Source of the DNA: Brachybacterium sp042666875
GTDB lineage: Bacteria > Actinomycetota > Actinomycetes > Actinomycetales > Dermabacteraceae
Length of the DNA: 64,000 bases
Assembly (NCBI RefSeq): GCF_042666875.1
Contig: NZ_JBHTCX010000007.1
Span: 248,001 to 312,000, forward strand
Direction of reading: 5' to 3'
A program made the position numbers and the translations under genes. Of the stretch, positions 1-9,172 are shown piece by piece; within the stretch, counting starts at the first letter, position 1, and each line of letters starts with the position of its first letter. Below the pieces are notes generated by a model that saw nothing but the letters and a program-made list of their open reading frames with translations, did no database searches and had not been told where the DNA came from.

Positions 1-847
1 GATGGCGCAGACCCGCGAGCACGTGCTGCTCGCCCGCCAGGTCGGCGTGCCCTACATCGTCGTCGCCCTGAACAAGGCCGACATGGTGGAGGACGAGGAG
101 ATCCTCGAGCTCGTCGAGATGGAGGTCCGCGAGCTGCTGGCTTCCCAGGACTTCGACGAGGACGCCCCCGTCATCCAGGTCTCCGCGCTCAAGGCCCTCG
201 AGGGCGACGAGAAGTGGGTCAAGTCCGTCCAGGACCTGATGGCCGCTGTGGACGACAACGTTCCGGATCCGGAGCGCGACATGGACAAGCCGTTCCTCAT
301 GCCCGTCGAGGACGTCTTCACCATCACCGGTCGCGGCACCGTCGTCACCGGCAAGGTCGATCGCGGCAAGCTCGCCATCAACTCGGAGGTCGAGATCCTC
401 GGCATCCGTGAGGCGCAGAAGACGATCGTCACCGGTATCGAGATGTTCCACAAGCAGATGGACGAGGCGTGGGCCGGCGAGAACTGCGGTCTGCTCCTGC
501 GCGGTACCAAGCGCGAGGACGTCGAGCGCGGCCAGGTCGTCGTGAAGCCGGGCACCATCACCCCGCACACGAACTTCGAGGCGCAGGTCTACATCCTCTC
601 CAAGGACGAGGGCGGGCGTCACAACCCGTTCTACTCGAACTACCGCCCGCAGTTCTACTTCCGCACCACCGACGTCACCGGCGTCATCACGCTGCCCGAG
701 GGCACCGAGATGGTCATGCCCGGCGACAACACCGAGATGTCGGTCGAGCTGATCCAGCCGATCGCCATGGAGGAGGGCCTCGGCTTCGCCATCCGTGAGG
801 GTGGCCGCACCGTGGGCTCCGGCCGGGTCACCTCGATCCAGAAGTGA
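1..847 (+). CDS. tuf: Elongation factor Tu, 3' part (5' end outside window)
   Basis: GTPase that delivers aminoacyl-tRNA to the ribosome. The window opens inside the GTPase domain: reading from base 2 gives the PQTREH-like segment (here AQTREHVLLARQ), then the G4 motif NKAD. Domains 2 and 3 follow, ending in the conserved TVGSGRVTSI C-terminus. 281 residues are present; the family is about 397, so roughly 116 N-terminal residues with the P-loop lie upstream. It should be the last gene of a rpsL-rpsG-fusA-tuf operon, which is known actinobacterial order and not visible here. A strong hairpin follows at 908. Confidence 0.97.
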   Translation, partial: MAQTREHVLLARQVGVPYIVVALNKADMVEDEEILELVEMEVRELLASQDFDEDAPVIQVSALKALEGDEKWVKSVQDLMAAVDDNVPDPERDMDKPFLMPVEDVFTITGRGTVVTGKVDRGKLAINSEVEILGIREAQKTIVTGIEMFHKQMDEAWAGENCGLLLRGTKREDVERGQVVVKPGTITPHTNFEAQVYILSKDEGGRHNPFYSNYRPQFYFRTTDVTGVITLPEGTEMVMPGDNTEMSVELIQPIAMEEGLGFAIREGGRTVGSGRVTSIQK

Positions 848-907
848 TCTGCGCGGGGGAGACCCCGTTGCGGTGAGGCGGCCGTGCACACGGTCGCCGC
901 ATCATCC

Positions 908-946
908 AGAAGGCCCCGGACCGGGTTGACCGGTCCGGGGCCTTCT
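908..946 (+). terminator. Rho-independent-type terminator after tuf
   Basis: Perfect 17-bp inverted repeat (908-924 with 930-946) and a 5-nt loop, 60 bp after the tuf stop codon. No clear T-run follows, which is usual for high-GC actinobacterial terminators. Confidence 0.75.
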
Positions 947-1077
947 GCATGCCCGGCTGTCCGTGCCGTCCCCGGCCCCGGTTCCGCCGGGCTTCGCGCG
1001 GTGGGTGTCTGCGTCCCGAGGCCGCAGATGAGACTGGGAGGCCATACCCCGTCGGTCCGGAAAGCGGTGGGTGGTCA

Positions 1078-1111
1078 CGTCCTGCCGGTCACAGCGTCCT
1101 GCCGGTCACAG
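1078..1111. repeat. 17-bp perfect tandem duplication
   Basis: CGTCCTGCCGGTCACAG occurs twice in a row (1078-1094 and 1095-1111) in the space between tuf and the next, convergent gene. The rest of 848-1182 holds only this repeat and the two hairpins; no gene is seen. Confidence 0.9.
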
Positions 1112-1112
1112 A

Positions 1113-1150
1113 AGAGCCCCTGGCCCGCCGCTAAGCGGGGCAGGGGCTCT
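1113..1150 (-). terminator. Hairpin terminator for the minus-strand stress-type gene
   Basis: Inverted repeat AGAGCCCCTG / CAGGGGCTCT continued inward by CCCGC/GCGGG across a single mismatch, loop of 6 nt. It lies 33 bp beyond the 3' end of the minus-strand gene that stops at 1183, and faces the tuf hairpin, so the two convergent units are each closed. Confidence 0.65.
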
Positions 1151-1182
1151 CGTCGGTGGAGGAGGCCGATCGGCACGTCAGC

Positions 1183-2226
1183 TCAGCGCTCCGAGCTGCC
1201 ACGCTCCTGGTTCTCCTGCGCCTCCTGCCCGTGCTCCGGCGGCCGGTCGGCATCGAACTGGCCGTAGCCGCGGCCGCCGGCGGCGTCGAACTGCCCGGCG
1301 TCCGGCTGCGGGACCCCGTACTCCTCACCGGACGCGGCCTGTGTCTGCGGAGCCTGGCCGGACCCGGCCTCACCCTGCACGGACTCGCCCTGCATGGACT
1401 GGCCGTGCATCGGAGTGCCGGCGGGCTGGCCGAAGCTGGGGCGGCCGCTGCGGGAGCGGCCCTCCGCGGTCGGCTGAGGCGCTGCGGCCGGAGCCGGCTG
1501 ACCGTAGGTGGGGCGGGAGCGCCCGCCGGGCTGCGGTGACCCTGGCTGCTGGGCGTCCGGCTGCTGGGAGCCCGACGGCGGGCCTGCGGCCTGTCCGGGC
1601 CCAGGGTGCTGCGGCGAGGGCTGCTGCGGGGAGGGCTGCTGCGGGGACTGCCAGGACTGGCCGTACCCGGCGGCCGGCGGCGTCTGACCGCCGTGCCCGG
1701 GCAGTGCGGTGGCCGGCGACTGCGGCGCCGCCGCGGGGGAGGCGCCGGTCTCGGCCAGCAGGCGGCGCGCCTGATCAGCGTGCTTGTGCTCGACCAGGAG
1801 CTCGTACTGCATCGGGATCGTGGCGGTCATGGAGGTGAAGTCCCGCCGGCCACCGGTCATGGCGTACCCGATCACGGCCCACACCGTGAAGAACACGATG
1901 CCCATCAGGATGCTGGTCAGGATGACCATGACGTTGCTGGGCGTGATCAGCATCAGCAGCAGTCCCAGGAACAGGCCCATCCACAGTCCCGACAGCACGC
2001 CCTGGCCCACCACGCGGCCCCAGGTCTTGCGTCCCGTGACGCGCTCCATGAGCTTGAGATCGGTGCCGACGATCAGGGTGCTCTGGACGGGGAACTGGTT
2101 GTCGGCGAGGGTGTCGACGACGGACTGCACTTCCTGGTACGTGCTGTAGACACCGAGGGACCGCGGGTACTCCAGGTCGTACAGGCGCGCGGTCAGGGGG
2201 GAGGCGGTGTGCGGTGGCTGACTCAT
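1183..2226 (-). CDS. Membrane protein with general stress protein 17M-like N-terminal domain and Gln/Pro/Gly-rich tail
   Basis: 347 aa. Residues about 10-150 look like the YflT/general-stress-17M type domain of actinobacteria: a small alpha/beta part (LGVYSTYQEVQSVVDTLADN) followed by two membrane helices around residues 75-125. The rest, from about residue 165, is low-complexity Q/P/G/S and probably disordered. The start at 2226 is chosen because a TACCGT box sits 6 nt upstream and there is no Shine-Dalgarno site; an open frame continues upstream to 2289 but is GC-rich filler. Function unknown; a role in envelope stress is only a guess from the family name. Confidence 0.75.
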   Translation of the reverse strand: MSQPPHTASPLTARLYDLEYPRSLGVYSTYQEVQSVVDTLADNQFPVQSTLIVGTDLKLMERVTGRKTWGRVVGQGVLSGLWMGLFLGLLLMLITPSNVMVILTSILMGIVFFTVWAVIGYAMTGGRRDFTSMTATIPMQYELLVEHKHADQARRLLAETGASPAAAPQSPATALPGHGGQTPPAAGYGQSWQSPQQPSPQQPSPQHPGPGQAAGPPSGSQQPDAQQPGSPQPGGRSRPTYGQPAPAAAPQPTAEGRSRSGRPSFGQPAGTPMHGQSMQGESVQGEAGSGQAPQTQAASGEEYGVPQPDAGQFDAAGGRGYGQFDADRPPEHGQEAQENQERGSSER

Positions 2227-2232
2227 GGCCCC

Positions 2233-2238
2233 ACGGTA
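2233..2238 (-). promoter_or_regulatory. -10 box of a probable leaderless mRNA (stress-type gene)
   Basis: TACCGT on the minus strand, with 6 nt (GGGGCC) before the ATG at 2226. Transcription would begin at or next to the start codon. No convincing -35 is seen. Confidence 0.5.
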
Positions 2239-2386
2239 GAACAGGGGGCCGCGCCCGGGCTGAAGCTTGTCCGAACGGTCGCTGGACACGTCAGGGCGTG
2301 CGTCGGTGGCATCACCGGGGCGGAGCAGCCGATTACGATCGGGACTCGCTCCGAGCGTATGAGGCTCACGTCACACGCGCTGTGGG

Positions 2387-2392
2387 TATGGT
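2387..2392 (+). promoter_or_regulatory. Possible -10 box for the ngcEFG operon
   Basis: TATGGT, 48 bp before the ngcE start, is the best TANNNT match in the 2290-2440 gap. The -35 region is weak, as expected if an activator is needed or a repressor is released. No clear operator palindrome was found. Confidence 0.3.
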
Positions 2393-2440
2393 CCGTGCCA
2401 CTGCATCACGTCCCTGACACCACTCGACGAAGAGGCCACG

Positions 2441-3895
2441 ATGAACGACTCCGAGAGCTCCTCGCTGGAGACCCCGCTGGACCGCCTGGGCGCCTCGCGC
2501 CGTCGGTTCCTCGCACTCGCTTCCTCCGGTACCGGTGCGGCCGCGCTGAGCGCCTGCGCCGCGGGCGGCGGCGGGGGAGACGATGACAGTGGCGGTGCTG
2601 CCCCGGAGGGCGGTGGGGACGTCAGCGACGACAACCCCTTCGGCGTCGCGGGCTCCGACCCCGTCGAGGTGATCGTCTTCGACGGTGGCTACGGGGACCA
2701 GTACGCCGTCGATGCGGGGGAGAAGTACTCCGAGCTGTACCCCGACGCCGAGGTCGACGTCAGCTCGACCGTGAACATCCAATCCGACCTCCAGACCCGG
2801 TTCATCGGCGGGGACCCGCCGGACCTGTTCGACAACGCCGGTGCCCAGTCGATGAACGCCAGCGCTCTGATCTCCGAGGGCAGCATCGCCGACATCGGCG
2901 CCCTGATCGAGGCACCGTCGCTGGATGGCGGCACCGTCGGGGAGTCGCTGCTTCCCGGCGTGCTGGATCCGGGCACGTACTCCGGCACGGTCTACGCGAT
3001 CAACTACGTCTACGAGATCTTCGCCCTGTGGTACTCGGCCAGCCAGTTCGAGGAGAAGGGCTGGGAGCCGCCCCGCACGTGGGACGAGGTGATGACCATC
3101 GCCGAGGCCGCGGCGAGCGAGGACCTGGCGATGTTCCCCTGGGGTGGTCAGAACGCCGCGGACTACTACCACGAGCTCGCGCTGTCGATGGCGATCAAGG
3201 AGGCCGGCCCGGACCTGTCCCGCAAACTCGACCTGCTCGAGGACGATGCCTATCACCAGGACGCCGTCGTCGCCGCCTTCACCGCCATCGAGGACGCTGT
3301 CTCGGCCGGCTACTTCATGGCCGGCGGGGCCGGGATCCAGCACACCGAGGCCCAGACCCAATGGGTCACCGGCAATGCCGTCATGTACCCGTCGGGGTCC
3401 TGGATCGAGAACGAGCAGGCCGGTGTCACGCCCGAGGACTACCGGATGACGGGTGTGCCGGCTCCGATGCTCACGGACGCCGCCGCCATGGGCGAGGCCG
3501 CGGTCCACGGCACCGCCGGCGAGCCCTTCTTCGTACCCGCCGAGGCCGCCAACGGCGCCGGGGGCATGGAGTTCCTGCGCATCATGCTGTCGAAGCAGCA
3601 GTGCCAGAACTTCTCGGAGATCACGTCCTCCATGACCGTCGTCAAGGACACCATTCCCGAGGACGCCTTCGGCTCCACGGCGCTCGCTTCGGTCAACGAG
3701 ATGATCACGGCTGCCGGCGAGGACGTCTTCAACTACAACTTCGCTGCCTGGTACAACATGGGCACCGTGTTCAAGCCGCTGTGGGCGGAGTTCCTCAACG
3801 GCGACATCACCGCCGACCAGGCCATCGAGCGGTCGCAGGCCGCCATCGACGAGGTCCGCGAGGACGAAGGTATCGAGAAGTTCGACGTCGAGTGA
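2441..3895 (+). CDS. ngcE: ABC transporter substrate-binding lipoprotein, N-acetylglucosamine/diacetylchitobiose type
   Basis: Extracellular solute-binding protein of the family 1 carbohydrate group; 484 aa. An N-terminal run of three arginines (R20-R22), RRFLALASS, then a lipobox LSAC with C39, suggests Tat export and lipid anchoring to the membrane. The body keeps NgcE features: FDGGYGDQYA, the GGDPPDLFDN segment and GSWIENE, all close to Streptomyces NgcE as I remember it. Preceded by a GAAGAGG ribosome site. It overlaps the next permease gene by one base (TGATG). The substrate assignment rests on family likeness; other aminosugar oligomers are possible. Confidence 0.85.
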   Translation: MNDSESSSLETPLDRLGASRRRFLALASSGTGAAALSACAAGGGGGDDDSGGAAPEGGGDVSDDNPFGVAGSDPVEVIVFDGGYGDQYAVDAGEKYSELYPDAEVDVSSTVNIQSDLQTRFIGGDPPDLFDNAGAQSMNASALISEGSIADIGALIEAPSLDGGTVGESLLPGVLDPGTYSGTVYAINYVYEIFALWYSASQFEEKGWEPPRTWDEVMTIAEAAASEDLAMFPWGGQNAADYYHELALSMAIKEAGPDLSRKLDLLEDDAYHQDAVVAAFTAIEDAVSAGYFMAGGAGIQHTEAQTQWVTGNAVMYPSGSWIENEQAGVTPEDYRMTGVPAPMLTDAAAMGEAAVHGTAGEPFFVPAEAANGAGGMEFLRIMLSKQQCQNFSEITSSMTVVKDTIPEDAFGSTALASVNEMITAAGEDVFNYNFAAWYNMGTVFKPLWAEFLNGDITADQAIERSQAAIDEVREDEGIEKFDVE

Positions 3896-4875
3896 TGGCA
3901 GCGGTCCCCACCTCCGCGCCCCCGGCGGGCCCCAGGCGCTCGCGGGGGGCGCGGAACCGCCTCACCCCCGGTCGGCTCCTGTTCTTCGCACTCTTCCTGG
4001 GCCTGCCGCTGCTGGTCTACGTGCTGTTCGTGGTCTCCCCGTTCCTGCAGGCGTTCTACTACTCGCTGACCGACTGGCGCGGCCTGTCCCAGGCTCCGCG
4101 ATTCATCGGGCTGGACAACTACGTCTCCCTGTTCCAGGACCCGGGATTCCGCAGGGCCCTGGCCAACAACCTGATCTACATGATCGTGCTGCCCACGATC
4201 ACCATCACGCTCGCCTTCGCGCTCGCCGTGCTGGTCACCGTGGGCGGGGACAGCCGCGGCCGGATCCAGGGCATCCGGGGCGCCACCATCTATCGGGTGG
4301 TCAGCTTCTTCCCCTACGTGATCCCCGCGGTCGTCGTCGGCATCCTGTTCGCCTTCATCTACTCGCCCAACGGCGGCCTGCTCAACGGCATCCTCAACGT
4401 GCCGCTGGGTCTGTTCGGCCAGGAGGTGCACATCGGCTGGCTCGGTGATCGGCGATTCGCGCTCGCCGCGATCATCGCGGCCGTGGTCTGGAGCCTCGTC
4501 GGCTTCTACATGGTGCTGTTCGTCGCCGCCATCAAGTCGGTCCCGGCCGAGGTCATCGAGGCGGCCCGCATCGACGGGGCGGGGCGCCTGCGCCTCGCGG
4601 TCGGCGTCATCCTGCCGATGGTGCGGGAGAACGTCTCCACCGCCGCCGTGTACATGGGGATCCTGGCGCTGGACATGTTCGTCTACGTCAGCGTCATGAC
4701 GCCCACCGGCGGCATCGGCAAGAGCACCGACGTGGTCTCGCGCCTGCTGTACGAGACGGCCTTCACCAGCTCGCAGTTCGGGCGCGCCTCGGCGATGGGC
4801 GTGGTCATGGCGCTGCTGACGATGCTGATGGCCGTGATCGTGCTGTTCTCCACCCGGGAGAGGGAGCGCCGATGA
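3895..4875 (+). CDS. ngcF: Sugar ABC transporter permease, first subunit
   Basis: 326 aa MalF-type inner-membrane permease. Hydrophobic helices begin at about residue 30 (LLFFALFLGLPLLVYVLFVV) and run to the end. The cytoplasmic EAA loop that docks the ATPase reads EAARIDGAG near residue 222. The start ATG overlaps the ngcE stop by one base, so translation is coupled. With NgcG it would form the channel for aminosugars bound by NgcE. No ATPase gene is present, which matches NgcEFG and other actinobacterial sugar importers that share the MsiK ATPase encoded elsewhere. Confidence 0.88.
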   Translation: MAAVPTSAPPAGPRRSRGARNRLTPGRLLFFALFLGLPLLVYVLFVVSPFLQAFYYSLTDWRGLSQAPRFIGLDNYVSLFQDPGFRRALANNLIYMIVLPTITITLAFALAVLVTVGGDSRGRIQGIRGATIYRVVSFFPYVIPAVVVGILFAFIYSPNGGLLNGILNVPLGLFGQEVHIGWLGDRRFALAAIIAAVVWSLVGFYMVLFVAAIKSVPAEVIEAARIDGAGRLRLAVGVILPMVRENVSTAAVYMGILALDMFVYVSVMTPTGGIGKSTDVVSRLLYETAFTSSQFGRASAMGVVMALLTMLMAVIVLFSTRERERR

Positions 4876-5780
4876 GCACCGAGACCCCGACGCAGAACGC
4901 CCCGTCGGCCCCCGATCTTGCCGTGCCCGCCTCGCGGCGGACGAAGCGCACGGGCGGCGATCGCGCCTTCGGCATCCTCGCGCAGACGATCCTGGCCGCG
5001 TGGGCGCTGGTGGTGGTGCTGCCGCTGATCTGGACGGTCTTCAGCTCGTTCAAGACCTCGCGCGGCATCCTCGCCTCCCCGTTCGCGCTGCCCGAACGGC
5101 TGAACCTCGACAACTTCGTGCGGGCGTGGGAGCAGGCGGGCATCGGCCGGTTCTTCGGGAACACGGTGCTCGTGGTCGGCTGCGCCCTGGTGCTGGTGAT
5201 GCTGCTGGGAGCGATGTGCGCCTACGTGCTCGCGCGCTACGAGTTCCCCGGCCGGCGGATCATCTATTACGCCCTGATCGCGGGGCTGACGTTCCCGCTC
5301 TTCCTGGCCGTGGTGCCGCTGTTCTTCATCATGGAGTCGATGCAGATCCGGGGCACCTACTTCGGGCTGATCATGGCCTACGTGGGCTTCGCCCTCCCGT
5401 TCACGGTCTTCTTCCTCTACGCCTTCTTCCGGCAGCTGCCCGAGGAGATCTCGGAGGCCGCGGCGATCGACGGGGCGGGGGATTTCCGCACCTTCTTCCA
5501 GGTGATGCTGCCGATGGCGGGCCCCGGGATGGCCAGCGTGACCATCTTCAACTTCCTCGGGCTGTGGAACCAGTTCCTCATCCCCGTGGTGCTCAACACC
5601 GACCGCGACAAGTTCGTGCTCGCCCAAGGCCTCGTCAACATGCAGGCCCAGCAGGGCTACAACTCGGACTGGGCGGCGATGTTCGCCTCCGTGACGATCA
5701 CGATCCTGCCGGTGCTGATCGTCTACATGATCTTCCAGCGTCAGCTGCAGGGCGGGATGGACCCCAGCACGAACAAGTGA
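4872..5780 (+). CDS. ngcG: Sugar ABC transporter permease, second subunit
   Basis: 302 aa MalG-type permease. The N-terminal 35 residues are polar and cytosolic, followed by about six membrane helices. The EAA loop is EAAAIDGAG near residue 195. The ATG shares four bases (ATGA) with the end of ngcF, so the three genes form one operon. A hairpin at 5795 closes the unit just before the ribosomal operon leader. Confidence 0.88.
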   Translation: MSTETPTQNAPSAPDLAVPASRRTKRTGGDRAFGILAQTILAAWALVVVLPLIWTVFSSFKTSRGILASPFALPERLNLDNFVRAWEQAGIGRFFGNTVLVVGCALVLVMLLGAMCAYVLARYEFPGRRIIYYALIAGLTFPLFLAVVPLFFIMESMQIRGTYFGLIMAYVGFALPFTVFFLYAFFRQLPEEISEAAAIDGAGDFRTFFQVMLPMAGPGMASVTIFNFLGLWNQFLIPVVLNTDRDKFVLAQGLVNMQAQQGYNSDWAAMFASVTITILPVLIVYMIFQRQLQGGMDPSTNK

Positions 5781-5794
5781 CCGCCTCCGCGCTG

Positions 5795-5831
5795 GACGTC
5801 GGGCGCCGCGCCGTCGACGAGGCCCGACGTC
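5795..5831 (+). terminator. Hairpin after ngcG
   Basis: 10-bp perfect inverted repeat GACGTCGGGC / GCCCGACGTC with a 17-nt loop, 15 bp after the ngcG stop. It probably separates the sugar transport operon from the S10 operon. The 406-bp gap 5781-6186 carries no gene; it holds this hairpin, a palindrome, a promoter and a leader hairpin. Confidence 0.5.
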
Positions 5832-5866
5832 ATCCTGCTCCGCCGACGGGCGCGATGCCCGTGTGA

Positions 5867-5880
5867 CCGGGTGCACCCGG
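5867..5880. promoter_or_regulatory. 14-bp palindrome upstream of the rpsJ promoter
   Basis: CCGGGTGCACCCGG is a perfect palindrome ending 7 bp before the putative -35 hexamer. Its position would suit an activator or repressor of the S10 operon, but no binding protein is known from the sequence. Confidence 0.35.
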
Positions 5881-5887
5881 GGTCCTC

Positions 5888-5917
5888 TTGTGGCCTCGAG
5901 TGCGCGTCTGGCAGACT
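5888..5917 (+). promoter_or_regulatory. Probable promoter of the S10 ribosomal operon
   Basis: TTGTGG (5888-5893) and CAGACT (5912-5917) separated by 18 bp. From memory, a GCAGACT element is common in front of rpsJ in related actinobacteria. The resulting leader would be about 260 nt. Confidence 0.5.
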
Positions 5918-6012
5918 GTTCGAGTTGTCTGCGCGGGCCGACATGCCCGGTTCCGTTCTCCATGGTCTCCGGATCACGGCGAATGATCACCGGATGAGGT
6001 CCGTCCCGAGGA

Positions 6013-6046
6013 TGCGAACGATGCACCTGCATCGAGTGCGCATCGT
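6013..6046 (+). promoter_or_regulatory. Hairpin in the S10 operon leader
   Basis: Nested inverted repeat: GATGCG (6013) with CGCATC (6041), and CGATGCA (6021) with TGCATCG (6030), loop CC. It lies about 100 nt into the predicted leader and 140 nt before rpsJ. In E. coli the S10 leader mediates L4 feedback; whether this hairpin does so is unknown. Confidence 0.4.
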
Positions 6047-6186
6047 CAGAGGGAAGAAGTCGCAGAAGCAGCCGATCCTCGGTGGCCGAACGCTGGATTC
6101 TTATGTCCCGCGGAGGCCGACACGCCCGTCCTCGGGTGCCGGGGTCGGGTGCATCCATGCCAGACGAAGAAGAGAGACAGGACGCC

Positions 6187-6495
6187 ATGGCGGGACAGAA
6201 GATCCGCATCCGGCTCAAGTCGTACGACCACGAAGTGATCGACAGCTCGGCGCGCAAGATCGTCGACACGGTCTCCAGCGCGGGCGCGACTGTTGTGGGC
6301 CCGGTGCCGCTGCCGACCGAGAAGAACGTGTTCGTCGTCATCCGGTCGCCGCACAAGTACAAGGACTCCCGTGAGCACTTCGAGATGCGCACGCACAAGC
6401 GACTGATCGACATCGTCGATCCCACGCCCAAGGCCGTGGACTCGCTCATGCGCCTCGATCTGCCGGCGGACGTCAACATCGAGATCAAGCTCTGA
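6187..6495 (+). CDS. rpsJ: 30S ribosomal protein S10
   Basis: 102 aa, the normal length. Starts MAGQKIRIRLKSYDHEVID, the near-invariant S10 N-terminus, and ends DVNIEIKL. The ATG at 6187 follows GAGACAGGA; an in-frame extension to 6082 lacks family likeness. First gene of the S10 operon; S10 sits in the 30S head and, with NusB, also takes part in antitermination. Confidence 0.97.
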   Translation: MAGQKIRIRLKSYDHEVIDSSARKIVDTVSSAGATVVGPVPLPTEKNVFVVIRSPHKYKDSREHFEMRTHKRLIDIVDPTPKAVDSLMRLDLPADVNIEIKL

Positions 6496-6506
6496 GGCAG
6501 GTGGAC

Positions 6507-7187
6507 ATGAGCAACGAACTGACGGGTCAGAGCGCCCGCCCCGTGTCCGGCGTGCTCGGCACCAAGCTCGGCATGACCCAGGTCTGGGACGAGAACGGAA
6601 AGCTCGTCCCCGTGACCGTCGTGCAGACCGGTGCGAACGTCGTCACCCAGATCCGCTCCGTCGAGAACGACGGATACGACGCCGTGCAGATCGCCTACGG
6701 GCAGATCGATCCGCGCAAGGTCTCGCAGCCGCTGCGCGGCCACTTCGACAAGGCCGGCGTGACCCCGCGCCGTCACCTGGTCGAGCTGCGCACCGCTGAC
6801 GCCACCGACTACTCGCTGGGTCAGGAGATCGACGCGTCGATCTTCGAGGCCGGCCAGAAGGTCGACGTCGTCGGCACCTCCAAGGGCAAGGGCACCGCGG
6901 GCGTCATGAAGCGCCACGGCTTCGCCGGTGTCGGTGCCTCCCACGGTGCGCACCGCAACCACCGCAAGCCCGGTTCCATCGGCGGCGCCGCCACGCCCGG
7001 TCGCGTCTTCAAGGGCCAGCGCATGGCCGGCCGCATGGGCAGCGCCCGAACCAGTGTCCAGAACCTGACCGTTCACGCGGTCGACGTCGAGAAGGGCCTC
7101 GTGCTCGTCAAGGGTGCCGTTCCCGGCCCCAAAGGCGGGCTCGTGCTGGTCCGCTCGGCCGTCAAGAGCCCCGCGAAGGAGGCCTGA
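6507..7187 (+). CDS. rplC: 50S ribosomal protein L3
   Basis: 226 aa. Conserved blocks GVLGTKLGMTQVW, KGTAGVMKRHGFAG and the HRKPGSIGG stretch around the glutamine/methylation loop are present. An in-frame GTG lies two codons upstream at 6501, but ATG 6507 is spaced correctly from AGGCAGGTGG and gives the usual MSN start. Binds near the 3' end of 23S rRNA and helps shape the peptidyl transferase centre. Ends 5 bp before rplD. Confidence 0.96.
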   Translation: MSNELTGQSARPVSGVLGTKLGMTQVWDENGKLVPVTVVQTGANVVTQIRSVENDGYDAVQIAYGQIDPRKVSQPLRGHFDKAGVTPRRHLVELRTADATDYSLGQEIDASIFEAGQKVDVVGTSKGKGTAGVMKRHGFAGVGASHGAHRNHRKPGSIGGAATPGRVFKGQRMAGRMGSARTSVQNLTVHAVDVEKGLVLVKGAVPGPKGGLVLVRSAVKSPAKEA

Positions 7188-7192
7188 GCCCG

Positions 7193-7972
7193 ATGGCAGC
7201 GAATCTGACTGTCGACGTGCTCGATCCGGCCGGCACCAAGTCCGGCACCGTCGAGCTGCCCGCGTCGATCTTCGACGTGCAGACCAACGTGCCCCTGATC
7301 CACCAGGTGGTCGTCGCCCAGCAGGCGGCGTCCCGTCAGGGCACCCACAAGGCCAAGACCCGCGCCGAGGTGCGTGGCGGCGGCAAGAAGCCCTGGAAGC
7401 AGAAGGGCACCGGTCGTGCCCGTCAGGGCTCCCTCCGCGCCCCGCAGTTCACCGGTGGCGGCACCGTCCACGGCCCCGTCCCCCGCGAGTACAGCCAGCG
7501 CACCCCGAAGAAGATGAAGGCTGCCGCTCTGCGCGGTGCCCTCTCGGATCGGGCCCGCAACGGCCGCGTCCACGTGGTCTCGTCCCTCCTCGACGGCAAT
7601 GCGCCGTCGACGAAGGCCGTCCGCACCACCCTGTCCCACGTCTCCGACCGCCGGCACGTGCTGGTCGTCGTGCGTCGTGACGACGACCTGGGCGCGCTGA
7701 GCTCGCGCAACCTGCCCACCGCGCACGTCCTGTACGCGGACCAGGTGAACACCTACGACGTCATGCTCTCCGACGACGTGGTCTTCACCGCCGGTGCGCT
7801 GGAGGACTTCGTCGCCCAGGCCACCGTGTCCCTGCCCACCTCGTCCTTCGCCGCGGCGAAGAACGCGTCGTCGGCCCCGGCCGCCGCCGCGCAGGAGGCC
7901 CCGGCCTCCGACGACGAGGACGGCGCCCAGGCCGCTGAGGCCGCCGAGCCCGCCAAGGAGGAGTCGAAGTGA
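7193..7972 (+). CDS. rplD: 50S ribosomal protein L4 with acidic Ala/Glu C-terminal tail
   Basis: 259 aa, longer than the usual 200-220. The core has the exit-tunnel loop GGGKKPWKQKGTGRARQG at about residues 62-79 and the GGGTVHGP motif. From about residue 215 an Ala/Glu/Asp-rich tail is added (AAAAQEAPASDDEDGAQAAE). L4 lines the exit tunnel and in other bacteria represses the S10 operon. Its stop overlaps the rplW start by four bases. Confidence 0.95.
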   Translation: MAANLTVDVLDPAGTKSGTVELPASIFDVQTNVPLIHQVVVAQQAASRQGTHKAKTRAEVRGGGKKPWKQKGTGRARQGSLRAPQFTGGGTVHGPVPREYSQRTPKKMKAAALRGALSDRARNGRVHVVSSLLDGNAPSTKAVRTTLSHVSDRRHVLVVVRRDDDLGALSSRNLPTAHVLYADQVNTYDVMLSDDVVFTAGALEDFVAQATVSLPTSSFAAAKNASSAPAAAAQEAPASDDEDGAQAAEAAEPAKEESK

Positions 7973-8271
7973 CCGTGCTGAACAAGGATCCCCGCGACGT
8001 CCTGCTGGCCCCGGTCGTCTCCGAGAAGAGCTACGGGCTGATGGACGAGGGCAAGTACACCTTCCTGGTGGACGCCCGCGCCAACAAGACCGAGATCAAG
8101 ATCGCCGTCGAGTCCATCTTCGACGTCAAGGTCTCCTCGGTGAACACGATCAACCGTCAGGGCAAGTCGCGCCGCACGCGCTTCGGGACCGGCAAGCGCA
8201 AGGACACCAAGCGCGCCGTGGTCACCCTGACTGACGGAGCCATCGACATCTTCGGAGGGTCGGTCGCCTGA
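7969..8271 (+). CDS. rplW: 50S ribosomal protein L23
   Basis: 100 aa. Begins at GTG 7969, overlapping the rplD stop (GTGA), and reads MTVLNKDPRDVLLAPVVSEK, the typical L23 start. L23 sits at the tunnel exit and contacts trigger factor and the signal recognition particle. Confidence 0.95.
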   Translation: MTVLNKDPRDVLLAPVVSEKSYGLMDEGKYTFLVDARANKTEIKIAVESIFDVKVSSVNTINRQGKSRRTRFGTGKRKDTKRAVVTLTDGAIDIFGGSVA

Positions 8272-8317
8272 GGCGGCCGATATCCGAGGAGCCGAAGAGA
8301 GTCTGAGGGAAACCCAC

Positions 8318-9154
<837 letters not shown>

Positions 9155-9172
9155 TAGGGAGAACCACAGACT

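Noticed and set aside
4683..7076. A 797-codon open frame on the minus strand
   Set aside because: It crosses three sense genes and a promoter region; composition is that of a shadow frame.
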